From: Leptospira sp. 96542
GTDB lineage: Bacteria; Spirochaetota; Leptospiria; Leptospirales; Leptospiraceae
NCBI GenBank assembly: GCA_029310945.1
Contig: JARJFC010000070.1
Span: 1-14,858 of the forward strand
Length of the DNA: 14,858 bases
Direction: 5' to 3'
The notes under the pieces were generated by a model that was not told the DNA's origin, did no database searches, and saw nothing but the letters and a program-made list of their open reading frames with translations. Positions within the stretch are counted from its first letter, which is position 1; every line of letters begins with the position of its first letter. A program made the translations under genes and the position numbers. Below, piece after piece: positions 6,305-13,591 of the stretch.

Positions 6305-7408
6305 TCACATTTTCAAAACAAACTTTTGTTTGGCTACTTCTTCTCCGTTGATAACGAAAATAATTTCATGTGCACCTGGATAGTATTTTCTAGTGGTGAT
6401 GGGAGCAAATGAATGGGATTTTTGAATTTCTAATTTTTCATTAGTTTTTAAAATTTTTTCACCTAACTGAAAAACCTTTTTGCCATTTTTGCCATTTGCC
6501 AAACAATACAAAATCTTATATTCTAATCTAACTTTTTTCTCTTTTTTATCAGAATGTTTTATATTTATAACAAACTGAATTCTTTCACCGACTTTAACCT
6601 CTTTATTTTGCAGTTTGAAAGATATTTTATCTGGTTTCCATTTTGGATCATATGCGAATAAAGACAATACTTCCGTATCTCCTTTTTTAAGGAGCGTCCT
6701 TAATGCATGTTTGATTGATTTATCGAGTTCAGCTGATTTTCCAAGTTTAGTTTTGCAAAATTCGATGGTCAACCTTGGGTTTAGCTTAGAAATGTCATTC
6801 AAATGATTGGCGACACTCCGCCTAACAATTTCATCTGGATCGTCCCATAAAGTTTCTAAAATTTCCAAATGGATCTCTGGATTTTGTTTGATTTTTGGAA
6901 TGCCAATGCCCCAAGGTAAGTGTGGTCTACTGCCTTCACTGGCAAGCCTCCTCACGAAGGCTTCTTTATGTTTCGACCATTTTTTCATTTGTTTTACGGT
7001 TGCATCAAAATCTTCTAAGTAAAAAAAACGTATAGCAAACTCGGCGCTCGAAAACACTGTGGTTTTTTCCAAAGCCTGCATTGAAATTGTAAAATGTTTT
7101 AGCCCGATCTTTGAAACGATGTCATTCAAAAACGTATATAAAAAATTAAAATTTTTGACACCCTTGTTTCGCAGTAAATCAATCAATCCCAATACTTTTG
7201 GAAATACAAAATCTGGGCTCCCCGCCCAAAACTCTAACAAAACATCCGATATATGATTGATCCTTTCCTTCAATTCATATTGTTTCCAATATCCATTTAA
7301 AATTTTTTTTTGGAATTGTGCTGGTTCTATGGTTTGATCCAGCGAATGCAAGATATTTCCAAATTCAACCACCCATTGTTTGGAATACATTTCTTTTAGA
7401 GGTTCCAT
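6305..7408 (-). CDS. alkC: AlkC-type DNA alkylation glycosylase with C-terminal Ig-like domain
   Basis: The protein has 367 residues. The N-terminal two thirds is an all-helical HEAT-like array of the AlkC/AlkD superfamily. The diagnostic AlkC stretch RRLASEGSRPHLPWG lies at 153-167, with further matches at EFAIR (123-127) and IVRRSVANHLNDISK (194-208). Residues from about 250 to the end are beta-rich (VGERIQFVINIKHSD, then YPGAHEIIFVINGEE), consistent with the Ig-like domain described for one AlkC subgroup. These enzymes excise N3-alkylated purines such as 3-methyladenine without base flipping (established for the family). It is the first gene of a five-gene operon; a hairpin spans its start codon. 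Coupling of a repair enzyme to lipoproteins and an esterase is unusual. Confidence 0.88.
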   Translation of the reverse strand: MEPLKEMYSKQWVVEFGNILHSLDQTIEPAQFQKKILNGYWKQYELKERINHISDVLLEFWAGSPDFVFPKVLGLIDLLRNKGVKNFNFLYTFLNDIVSKIGLKHFTISMQALEKTTVFSSAEFAIRFFYLEDFDATVKQMKKWSKHKEAFVRRLASEGSRPHLPWGIGIPKIKQNPEIHLEILETLWDDPDEIVRRSVANHLNDISKLNPRLTIEFCKTKLGKSAELDKSIKHALRTLLKKGDTEVLSLFAYDPKWKPDKISFKLQNKEVKVGERIQFVINIKHSDKKEKKVRLEYKILYCLANGKNGKKVFQLGEKILKTNEKLEIQKSHSFAPITTRKYYPGAHEIIFVINGEEVAKQKFVLKM

Positions 7409-7430
7409 CTGTTCTAAAAAAACAGAACCT
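7400..7430 (-). promoter_or_regulatory. Hairpin across the alkC start codon
   Basis: In the mRNA, AGGUUC (7430-7425) can pair with GAACCU (7405-7400), extended inside by UGU/ACA, leaving the AUG in a bulge. The same 5' arm can alternatively form GUUCU (7428-7424) with AGAAC (7415-7411), which leaves the start free. No Shine-Dalgarno precedes this ATG. The pairing is visible; a regulatory role is inference. Confidence 0.35.
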
Positions 7431-7474
7431 ATTACTTTGTCTAAATATTTTTAAGCGAACAGGAGGATCTCAGA

Positions 7475-7594
7475 TTGTATTTCAAATTTTTACTTGAATT
7501 CTCTTGGATTCAGAATCGTCTAATGAGTGGAATCCAGCATGACAAACCCAACTCCACATTTTGTTGTCCAATCAAATTACCAATCTTTATCTGA
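7475..7594 (+). other. Possible 39-codon upstream ORF overlapping the selO start
   Basis: A strong Shine-Dalgarno-like AGGAGGA (7461-7467) lies eight bases, counted from GGAGG, before a TTG at 7475. The frame opened there runs 39 codons, past the selO start in a different frame, to TGA 7592-7594. The peptide begins (M)YFKFLLEFSWIQNRL. It may be a leader ORF that tunes selO translation. The TTG start and the lack of any family resemblance keep this tentative. Confidence 0.2.
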
Positions 7595-8999
7595 TCATTT
7601 TTTCCAAAAAGTAAAACCCACACCAGTGAGATTGCCAGAACTAATCATTTTTAATCATGATTTAGCTAGCGAAATTGGATTCCCATTTAATTTGGAACAG
7701 AGGAATGCGCTTACCCAATACCTCTCTGGAAACAAAATTTTTGAAGGATCTAGTCCAATTGCCCAGGCCTATGCAGGGCACCAATTCGGAAATTTCACAA
7801 TGTTAGGTGACGGAAGAGCGATTTTACTAGGTGAAATACAAAACAAAAATTCTGAACTATTTGATATACAACTCAAAGGTTCTGGCAAAACTCCTTATTC
7901 GCGTGGTGGTGATGGGAGAGCCACCGTGAGTGCGATGTTACGAGAATATTTAATCAGCGAATCAATGTTTGCATTGGGTATTCCAACAACAAGGAGTTTG
8001 GCGGTCATAAAAACTGGTGAAACCGTGTATAGAGAAGAAACCCAAGATGGAGCAGTACTTACTCGAACTGCAAAAAGTCATATTCGGGTTGGAACATTTG
8101 AATACGCTTATCAATTTTTATCGGAAGAGGATCTTACAAACTTCGTTCAGTATACAATCGACCGCCATTACCCCGAGCTAAACCATGAGGCAGACAAAAC
8201 AATGTCTCTTTTACGTTCCGTCATGATTGGGCAAATCCATTTGGTTGTGGATTGGATGCGTGTGGGTTTTATCCATGGAGTGATGAACACTGACAATATG
8301 AGCATAACATGTGAAACCATTGATTATGGTCCTTGTGCGTTTATGAACTCATACGATCCAAATACAGTTTTTAGTTCCATCGACAAACAAGGAAGATACG
8401 CCTATGGAAACCAACCAGGAATTGTTCATTGGAATTTGGCATGTTTTGCAAATTCATTATTACCTCTGATAAACAAAAACGAGGATACTGCGGTGAAACT
8501 TGCCCAGGAATGTTTGGATACATTTCCTGGTTTATTCGAAGAAACCTACTGGTCAATGCTTGGCAAAAAAATAGGGTTCACAGAAATTGATTCTGATGTA
8601 AAAAACTTAATCCAAGAATTACTTAGGTGGATGAAACAAAATAAGGCTGATTACACTAATACATTTTTAACCCTCGAACAAGATCACAAAATAAATGCGG
8701 AAATTTATCAGTTGGAAAGCTTTTTGATTTGGAAAAAAAACTGGGAAACTTTGGTAAAAAAGAAAGGAATCAAACCAGAAACTCTCTCAGAAACCTTAAA
8801 AAAAACGAACCCGATCCGGATTCCACGAAACCACAAAGTAGAATTTGTATTGGCGGAAGCAAAAAAAGGCAATTTTTCTGAATTTTTATCATTCGTAAAA
8901 ACACTTAAAAATCCGTATGAAAGAGATGATAAGTTCGATCCAAACAAAGAATTACCGCAAGAAGATCAAAGCAACTACCGCACGTTTTGTGGCACTTAA
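7539..8999 (+). CDS. selO: SelO/YdiU-family protein adenylyltransferase (AMPylase pseudokinase)
   Basis: The protein has 486 residues from ATG 7539, close to the usual bacterial SelO length. A GTG four codons earlier is also in frame, but the ATG is preferred for its weak GAGTGGA. Family landmarks are AYAGHQFGNFTMLGDGRA (77-94), LKGSGKTPYSRGGDGRA (113-129), MLREYLISE, HGVMNTDN with Asp252, and DYGP with Asp262. The two aspartates have the ten-residue spacing of the catalytic and metal-binding pair. SelO transfers AMP from ATP to Ser, Thr or Tyr of proteins and has been linked to oxidative stress (established for the family). The C-terminus, NYRTFCGT, keeps a redox cysteine where eukaryotic SelO carries selenocysteine. 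It is a single gene, divergent from alkC. Confidence 0.95.
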   Translation: MTNPTPHFVVQSNYQSLSDHFFQKVKPTPVRLPELIIFNHDLASEIGFPFNLEQRNALTQYLSGNKIFEGSSPIAQAYAGHQFGNFTMLGDGRAILLGEIQNKNSELFDIQLKGSGKTPYSRGGDGRATVSAMLREYLISESMFALGIPTTRSLAVIKTGETVYREETQDGAVLTRTAKSHIRVGTFEYAYQFLSEEDLTNFVQYTIDRHYPELNHEADKTMSLLRSVMIGQIHLVVDWMRVGFIHGVMNTDNMSITCETIDYGPCAFMNSYDPNTVFSSIDKQGRYAYGNQPGIVHWNLACFANSLLPLINKNEDTAVKLAQECLDTFPGLFEETYWSMLGKKIGFTEIDSDVKNLIQELLRWMKQNKADYTNTFLTLEQDHKINAEIYQLESFLIWKKNWETLVKKKGIKPETLSETLKKTNPIRIPRNHKVEFVLAEAKKGNFSEFLSFVKTLKNPYERDDKFDPNKELPQEDQSNYRTFCGT

Positions 9000-9036
9000 A
9001 TTTTTAAAATAACTTTTAAAGATGATCTATCTGATT

Positions 9037-10233
9037 TTACCGATACTCTTCTAAAATTTGATTGAACAATCTGCCAATTTTTTGACCGATTTCAGACGTA
9101 TTGTACTCACCTGCAGTTGTCACAACAACCAATTTTAGTTCAGGAACGATGTAAATCCTTTGACCCCCATTGCCCAAAGCAGAAATCCAGCGAAAGGATT
9201 TTTCTCTTATCGTTGAGCTACCGACCCACCAGTGTTTCCCATAATCAATGGAACCGCCATCACCTGTTAGCATCCGGATATTCGTCTGTATTTGTATATT
9301 TGTTGAATCCTGAATCCATTTTTTAGAAACCAATTGTTTTTGATTCCATCTACCTTCGTGCAAAATCAATTCTCCGATTTTTAGCATATCTCTCGGTCTT
9401 AAACGTAGTCCAGAAAATGATAATGGTCTTCCCTGTTTGTCCTTAACCCATTCGAATTTTGTAATGCCCATGGGTTTAAACAACCATTCCAGTAATAGCT
9501 CATCCAAACTTTGGTTTGAGTTTTTTGTCAAAATTTCGGCAAGTATTGCCGTCGAACCACCATTATAGTTAAATCGGATTCCAGGCTTGAATTCAGAAGG
9601 ACGCTCGAAAACATAACGAAAAATATCTTTTTCGAAATACAATCCAATTTCGTCATTGGTAAAATAACTAGTTCCCCACTCATTCCATTTCAGACCACTA
9701 CTCATAGTTAGAAGATGATTCCATGTGATACTTTGTTTATTTTTGTTTTCAGAATCATACATCCCCAAATCAGAATCAGGAAAAGATAATAAAACTGGTG
9801 ATTCTAATTTAGGAACAATCTCTTTATCCAATGCAATTCCATACAAAATGGAAACTATGGATTTACTCGCAGAACGAATATCATGAAGAGAATTTTCATC
9901 AAACTTTGTATTTCCATCCCAAGGGAAACGCAGACCGTAAAATTTTGAAATTGGATTATCCTTTCCCTCTTTATAAATTTCTAATTCGGTTTTTCCTCTA
10001 TAATTAATAAGGATGGAATGGATATTTGTATGATTTATGAAACTTTGAATTTCTAAACAAAATTTACTTGAAAAAGATTTCCTATTTGTTGGAGGAAGAA
10101 GAATGGTATTTTCTATATTGTTTATTTCGCAATTTTTTTCGATTACAGAATGATCAATATTGGAAGTACATCCAAAAATACATAATAAAACAGGAAAGAA
10201 TTGAAAAAATCTAATGGTTTTAAAATATCTCAT
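9037..10233 (-). CDS. Serine hydrolase lipoprotein (beta-lactamase class C / COG1680 family)
   Basis: The protein has 398 residues. The signal peptide ends in LLCIFGC, with Cys22 as lipidation site, so it is probably anchored in the envelope. The penicillin-binding/beta-lactamase fold shows S-x-x-K at Ser121-Ala-Ser-Lys124, a Tyr223-Asn224-Gly225 second motif (FNYNGGST), and ALGNGGQRIYIVPEL near 352-366 in place of the KTG box. This set matches the 6-aminohexanoate-dimer-hydrolase-like branch rather than true AmpC enzymes, so an esterase, amidase or peptidase role is more likely than resistance. It starts six bases after the HEAT-like gene, with AAGGA upstream, so the two are co-transcribed. 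It converges with selO with a 37-base gap. Confidence 0.88.
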   Translation of the reverse strand: MRYFKTIRFFQFFPVLLCIFGCTSNIDHSVIEKNCEINNIENTILLPPTNRKSFSSKFCLEIQSFINHTNIHSILINYRGKTELEIYKEGKDNPISKFYGLRFPWDGNTKFDENSLHDIRSASKSIVSILYGIALDKEIVPKLESPVLLSFPDSDLGMYDSENKNKQSITWNHLLTMSSGLKWNEWGTSYFTNDEIGLYFEKDIFRYVFERPSEFKPGIRFNYNGGSTAILAEILTKNSNQSLDELLLEWLFKPMGITKFEWVKDKQGRPLSFSGLRLRPRDMLKIGELILHEGRWNQKQLVSKKWIQDSTNIQIQTNIRMLTGDGGSIDYGKHWWVGSSTIREKSFRWISALGNGGQRIYIVPELKLVVVTTAGEYNTSEIGQKIGRLFNQILEEYR

Positions 10234-10239
10234 TTTTAA

Positions 10240-11409
10240 CTATTCCTTCTTTCTCAAATAATTTAAATGTGAATTGATCGTGGTTTGTCTTTCGGCAAAA
10301 TGGATACGACGATTGGATTCATCCCTCGCTTTTTTAAAACCAGAGATTCCAAATGTAAGTATCCCAATTGCCAAGTCCCCCAAAGTAGGATTAGGTGCAC
10401 TTTCAATTTTTTCTGTCGCCATCCGTTCAAGGCAAGGTATGTTGGTTGCGGAATCATAATAAACCAAAGAAAGGGCGGCAACAAGCCTCATTTCTTGAGC
10501 GCTGTGTGAAGTTGCAATTTTACATAAAGACAAACGAAGACTTTCTGATTTGATGTTAAAAAATAGTAACATCGACATATATTTGGTACGGTCTTCTTTT
10601 GCATTTTGTAATAAGGTCTCATAATTTGATTTTTGTATGCTGATACTCCCCCATTTTTGCATAGCTCGTAGACTTGGACCGATTTCTGTATAACTACTGC
10701 TAGTTTCTTTAATAATGTCCAAAAAAATATTCAAGTCTTCATTCGAACCTGTTTCTTCTATGAATTCTAATGTGGGTATACGAAGAATCGGATCGTCTAA
10801 AAATGAACGCAAGAATAGTTGATCTTCTTTTGCAGATTTACCAAGTTTTATTTCGGATTTTAAAATCGAGTGGATTTCCACTCGATTGGCAAATTTTAAA
10901 TCTTTGATTTTTGAAATCAAAAACAACTTAGATTCATTTGGAATTGGCAAAGGAACCAATCCTAAGAGTTTTTTTTGTACCCCTGCATCTTTTTCATTTT
11001 CTATTTGGTTTAAAATTATGGTTTCCAATTCTATATAACGACTGACCAAAAATTCTTTGGATTCGGAGTTTGTCATATGGTCTCTTTTATAAAGTTGCAA
11101 GATTTTAGAATTTAAATCTTGATTTCGAAAGAATTCTGATCCTTTAATGCCCGCAATACGATTCCAATAGTTTTGATCGTCGAGTAGGTTTAATATGTAA
11201 GGGATGGATTCATTACCAAAGGATCTAAATCCCTTTGCAAAATCTTCCTTTTGTTTTAACCCAGAAACAGCCAATATGGATGAATACAATTGTTTTGGAT
11301 TTTTGGAAGTTTCAGCAGTTAAAGTATTCGTGTTATCCAAAACGGAAAACATAAATACAATACCGTACAACCCAAAAAATAAAATTGGATGTTTTACTCT
11401 GTTTACCAT
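10240..11409 (-). CDS. Exported HEAT-like repeat protein
   Basis: The protein has 389 residues from the ATG at 11409. The longer frame from ATG 11433 is less likely: GGGGAG lies five bases before the ATG at 11409, and a TATAAG -10-like box would put the transcript start at about the upstream ATG. The N-terminus MVNRVKHPILFFGLYGIVF is a typical signal peptide with a basic n-region. The rest is helical with HEAT/armadillo-like units, for example FRSFGNESIPYILNLLDD and YWNRIAGIKGSEFF. No catalytic motif is seen. It probably acts as a periplasmic scaffold. It is in an operon with the downstream serine hydrolase (six-base gap), which may be a partner. Confidence 0.75.
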   Translation of the reverse strand: MVNRVKHPILFFGLYGIVFMFSVLDNTNTLTAETSKNPKQLYSSILAVSGLKQKEDFAKGFRSFGNESIPYILNLLDDQNYWNRIAGIKGSEFFRNQDLNSKILQLYKRDHMTNSESKEFLVSRYIELETIILNQIENEKDAGVQKKLLGLVPLPIPNESKLFLISKIKDLKFANRVEIHSILKSEIKLGKSAKEDQLFLRSFLDDPILRIPTLEFIEETGSNEDLNIFLDIIKETSSSYTEIGPSLRAMQKWGSISIQKSNYETLLQNAKEDRTKYMSMLLFFNIKSESLRLSLCKIATSHSAQEMRLVAALSLVYYDSATNIPCLERMATEKIESAPNPTLGDLAIGILTFGISGFKKARDESNRRIHFAERQTTINSHLNYLRKKE

Positions 11410-11414
11410 TAAAA

Positions 11415-11420
11415 CTCCCC
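11415..11420 (-). promoter_or_regulatory. Ribosome binding site that fixes the HEAT-like gene start
   Basis: GGGGAG on the - strand is five bases before the ATG at 11409. It supports this start over the in-frame ATG 24 bases upstream, which has no comparable site. Confidence 0.5.
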
Positions 11421-11437
11421 GCCATTGGCTCATTCAT

Positions 11438-11443
11438 CTTATA
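11438..11443 (-). promoter_or_regulatory. Candidate -10 box for the HEAT-like/serine-hydrolase operon
   Basis: TATAAG on the - strand would give a transcript start near 11431 and a leader of about 22 bases to ATG 11409. A matching -35 is not evident at 16-18 bases, so the call rests on the -10 and its position. Confidence 0.3.
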
Positions 11444-11529
11444 GTTTTTTTTTAATCTGCAACTTGATTTTAAACATTTGCCTTTTTTTTATTTGTGAAA
11501 CCAGGCTTGGATTTTAAAATGAAACTACC

Positions 11530-12027
11530 ATGTTTGATTCGTTTGCAAACTCAGAAATTTTGGCAGGGATGATTACCCCAGCAGTCCTTGTTTCCGCAAG
11601 TGCCAGTTTGATTTTTTCCACTGCCAACCGATTGGGACGTATTTTTGACCGTGTGAATTTATTAAAATCTGAGGTAGAATCACTACTGGAAGGCAAACGT
11701 TCCCTTAAAGGCGAACGAATGGTTTATCTAACTAAACAATTGTTCATTCAAAAAAAAAGGGCTGTTCTTATCCAACGGTCGATGGTTTTTTTATACTTTG
11801 CCACTTCACTCTTTGTAATCTCTAGTTTGAGTCTTGCTTTGGTGCTTGCAGTTTCAAAATCGTTTTTATGGATTCCAACAAGCATCGCTTTGCTCGGGGG
11901 GATTTTTTTATTTTTGGCCAGTGCCTTTTTATTATATGAGAGTAGATACAACCTTACATTCATTAAAGGACAAATTGAGTTCACTGAATTTTTAGCACAC
12001 GAAGTAGAAAAAGTAAAGTCGCAATGA
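11530..12027 (+). CDS. DUF2721-family integral membrane protein
   Basis: The protein has 165 residues. The N-terminal segment MITPAVLVSASASLIFSTANRLGRIFDRV is characteristic of DUF2721, with one membrane helix (about 10-30) followed by the conserved N-R-L-G-R-x-x-D-R stretch. A charged cytoplasmic loop (41-80) leads to two further membrane helices (about 84-108 and 112-136) and a charged C-terminus. The family's function is unknown. The start has no clear Shine-Dalgarno. The stop overlaps the dus start by four bases (ATGA), so the two genes form an operon with coupled translation. This may be only a transcriptional convenience rather than a functional link. Confidence 0.85.
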   Translation: MFDSFANSEILAGMITPAVLVSASASLIFSTANRLGRIFDRVNLLKSEVESLLEGKRSLKGERMVYLTKQLFIQKKRAVLIQRSMVFLYFATSLFVISSLSLALVLAVSKSFLWIPTSIALLGGIFLFLASAFLLYESRYNLTFIKGQIEFTEFLAHEVEKVKSQ

Positions 12028-12998
12028 GCCGCATTTTACTTGCTCCCATGGAAGGTTTACTCGATTTTCGATTGCGAGAAACCATTACAAACATCGGAGG
12101 GATCGATGAATGTGTTTCTGAATTCATCCGTGTGAATGACAGCCTTCTCCCAAAACATAGAATATTTAGAACCGTTCCCGAATTATTAGAAGGTTGTAAA
12201 ACAAAATCAGGTGTACCAGTAAAGGTACAAATTTTAGGGTCAGATGTAGTTTGTATGGCAGAGAATGCAGCAAACATTGCCGCGTTAGGTGCCTTTGGAA
12301 TTGATATTAATTTTGGTTGCCCGGCTCCTACAGTCAATCGGAACAGGGGTGGTGCGGTTCTACTCAAAGAACCAGAAACCTTGTACCAAATTGTACAGGC
12401 TGTGCGAAGGTCTGTGCCACCTTCTATTCCTGTTACCGCCAAAATGCGATTAGGTTATGATTCCACCGAACATACTCTTGACTGTGCCCGTGCCTTAGAA
12501 GCAGGAGGAGCTGAAGAGATTGTTGTACACGCAAGGACAAAAACTGATGGTTATAAACCTCCCGCCTATTGGGAATGGATCGGAAAAATCAAAAATGAAT
12601 TGAAAATTCCCGTCGTGGCCAACGGTGAGATTTGGACAGTTGAAGATGCCAAACGTTGCCAAAAAATTTCTGGTTGTTCGGACATCATGATTGGTCGGGG
12701 TGCCATTGCAAACCCCAACCTCGCTTTGGAAATTTGTGGAAAATCGGAAGGGCAAATGCCTTGGGATTCCGTTGTGAAAATCTTACATTCACATTGGTTG
12801 TTACTTTGCCAAGATGTGGATGGGAAAAGTAGATCAGGAAGGGTCAAACAGTTGCTAAAGTATTTGGCAAAAACCTACCCAGAGGCAAATGAATCTTTTG
12901 AAAGATTAAAACATATCATGGATCCAAAAGAATTTGAAGATTGTTTTTTTTACAAACAGCATGGTTTTGGTGTAAATGATTTTGCGATTACAATATGA
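12024..12998 (+). CDS. tRNA-dihydrouridine synthase, DusC-like
   Basis: The protein has 324 residues, the normal length for a bacterial Dus. The N-terminal TIM barrel begins with LLAPMEGLLD (5-14), part of the FMN site. The catalytic Cys99 lies in DINFGCPAPTVNRNRGGA, and FMN contacts include Lys140 (TAKMRLGYD), His169 (VVHARTK) and the GEI / IGRGA loops (201-203, 223-227). The HARTK-x-x-x-Y-x-P-x-x-W pattern after the histidine matches the DusC branch, which reduces U16 in E. coli. The target position in this organism is not certain. It uses FMN and NADPH to reduce uridine in the tRNA D-loop. The 3' end overlaps the opposing nuclease-like gene by 11 bases. Confidence 0.93.
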   Translation: MSRILLAPMEGLLDFRLRETITNIGGIDECVSEFIRVNDSLLPKHRIFRTVPELLEGCKTKSGVPVKVQILGSDVVCMAENAANIAALGAFGIDINFGCPAPTVNRNRGGAVLLKEPETLYQIVQAVRRSVPPSIPVTAKMRLGYDSTEHTLDCARALEAGGAEEIVVHARTKTDGYKPPAYWEWIGKIKNELKIPVVANGEIWTVEDAKRCQKISGCSDIMIGRGAIANPNLALEICGKSEGQMPWDSVVKILHSHWLLLCQDVDGKSRSGRVKQLLKYLAKTYPEANESFERLKHIMDPKEFEDCFFYKQHGFGVNDFAITI

Positions 12999-13590
12999 GT
13001 GTCTGGGATCCAAAGAATTCCCAAAATTCAAAATTATTTGCTTCAAATTCTGGTAAATTTATTTTGAAACCATTGACGAATGAATTTGGCAATCGATTGA
13101 ATGCAGAAACTGCATTTAAGCTAGTAGATACTCTTGCTTGCTTATTAAAATAACAACATTTATTAACCGAAGCAGACTTTATATACCCAAAGATTTCTGG
13201 AACTGCAATGAGTGTTAGTAAAGTCTCTAATAATTGTTTTTTGGCCTTCTTTCTATGTTTTTTGATATTTTTGCTATCCTTGAGTTCTCCGAGTACAAAA
13301 GTATTTGTTTTGGCACAAGTCAGAATTAAATCTGACCTCTTTCTACCATCTTGGAAAAAATTTGGTAAACTCGAAATGAACTTATCATAATTTATTATCT
13401 TCACTTGAAATCCAATAGGATTGGAAATACATGCAGTTCCATTGCCAGGTTTAGTGTATAAAACCAATTCTTTAGTATTCGAATCCTCAATTTCAAAATA
13501 CTTTTCGTCAGTATCAAAAAACCAATCCACAATGGATGGAAAAGTGAGACCATAAAATTCTGTAAAATTTCTTTGGAGTAAAACTTCCAT
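12988..13590 (-). CDS. Putative PD-(D/E)XK nuclease-like partner of an ABC-type ATPase
   Basis: The protein has 200 residues and no confident family. The centre carries a pattern like a PD-(D/E)XK active site: a strand with Asp87 (KRSDLIL), then a second strand ending in Glu102-Leu-Lys104 (FVLGELKDS). A strongly basic helix follows (105-120, KKHRKKAKK) with Gln119. There are no HNH, TOPRIM or RloB motifs. The start lies one base after the ATPase stop, with no own Shine-Dalgarno, so expression depends on the ATPase gene. The pairing suggests an effector nuclease controlled by the ATPase; the motif is visible, while the fold and role are inference. The C-terminus overlaps the opposing dus gene by 11 bases. 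If the motif is fortuitous, it is simply a conserved partner of unknown fold. Confidence 0.6.
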   Translation of the reverse strand: MEVLLQRNFTEFYGLTFPSIVDWFFDTDEKYFEIEDSNTKELVLYTKPGNGTACISNPIGFQVKIINYDKFISSLPNFFQDGRKRSDLILTCAKTNTFVLGELKDSKNIKKHRKKAKKQLLETLLTLIAVPEIFGYIKSASVNKCCYFNKQARVSTSLNAVSAFNRLPNSFVNGFKINLPEFEANNFEFWEFFGSQTLIL

Positions 13591-13591
13591 G

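Noticed and set aside
7409..7425. CTGT...ACAG upstream of alkC as a LexA (SOS) box
   Set aside because: The half-sites are nine bases apart instead of the eight of the E. coli box, and the Leptospira SOS box reported in the literature has a different form (TTTG-N5-CAAA), which is not present here.
7527..7538. GTG at 7527 as the selO start
   Set aside because: It adds only four residues and has no better ribosome binding site than ATG 7539, which was preferred.
9001..9022. Inverted repeat TTTAAAA/TTTTAAA after selO as a bidirectional terminator
   Set aside because: The stem is entirely A:T with no G:C pairs, so it is too weak to call a terminator.
9037..10233. Beta-lactam resistance gene
   Set aside because: The S-x-x-K is present, but the KTG box is replaced by GNGGQ, as in esterase/amidase members of the family; a resistance role is not supported.
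10263..10509. Overlapping open frames on both strands inside the HEAT-like gene
   Set aside because: They are fully inside a longer gene with a signal peptide and repeat pattern, have no family resemblance, and look like shadow frames.
12495..12847. Antisense frames of 86 and 93 codons inside dus
   Set aside because: Dus has complete catalytic motifs through this stretch; the antisense translations show no domain and no Shine-Dalgarno.
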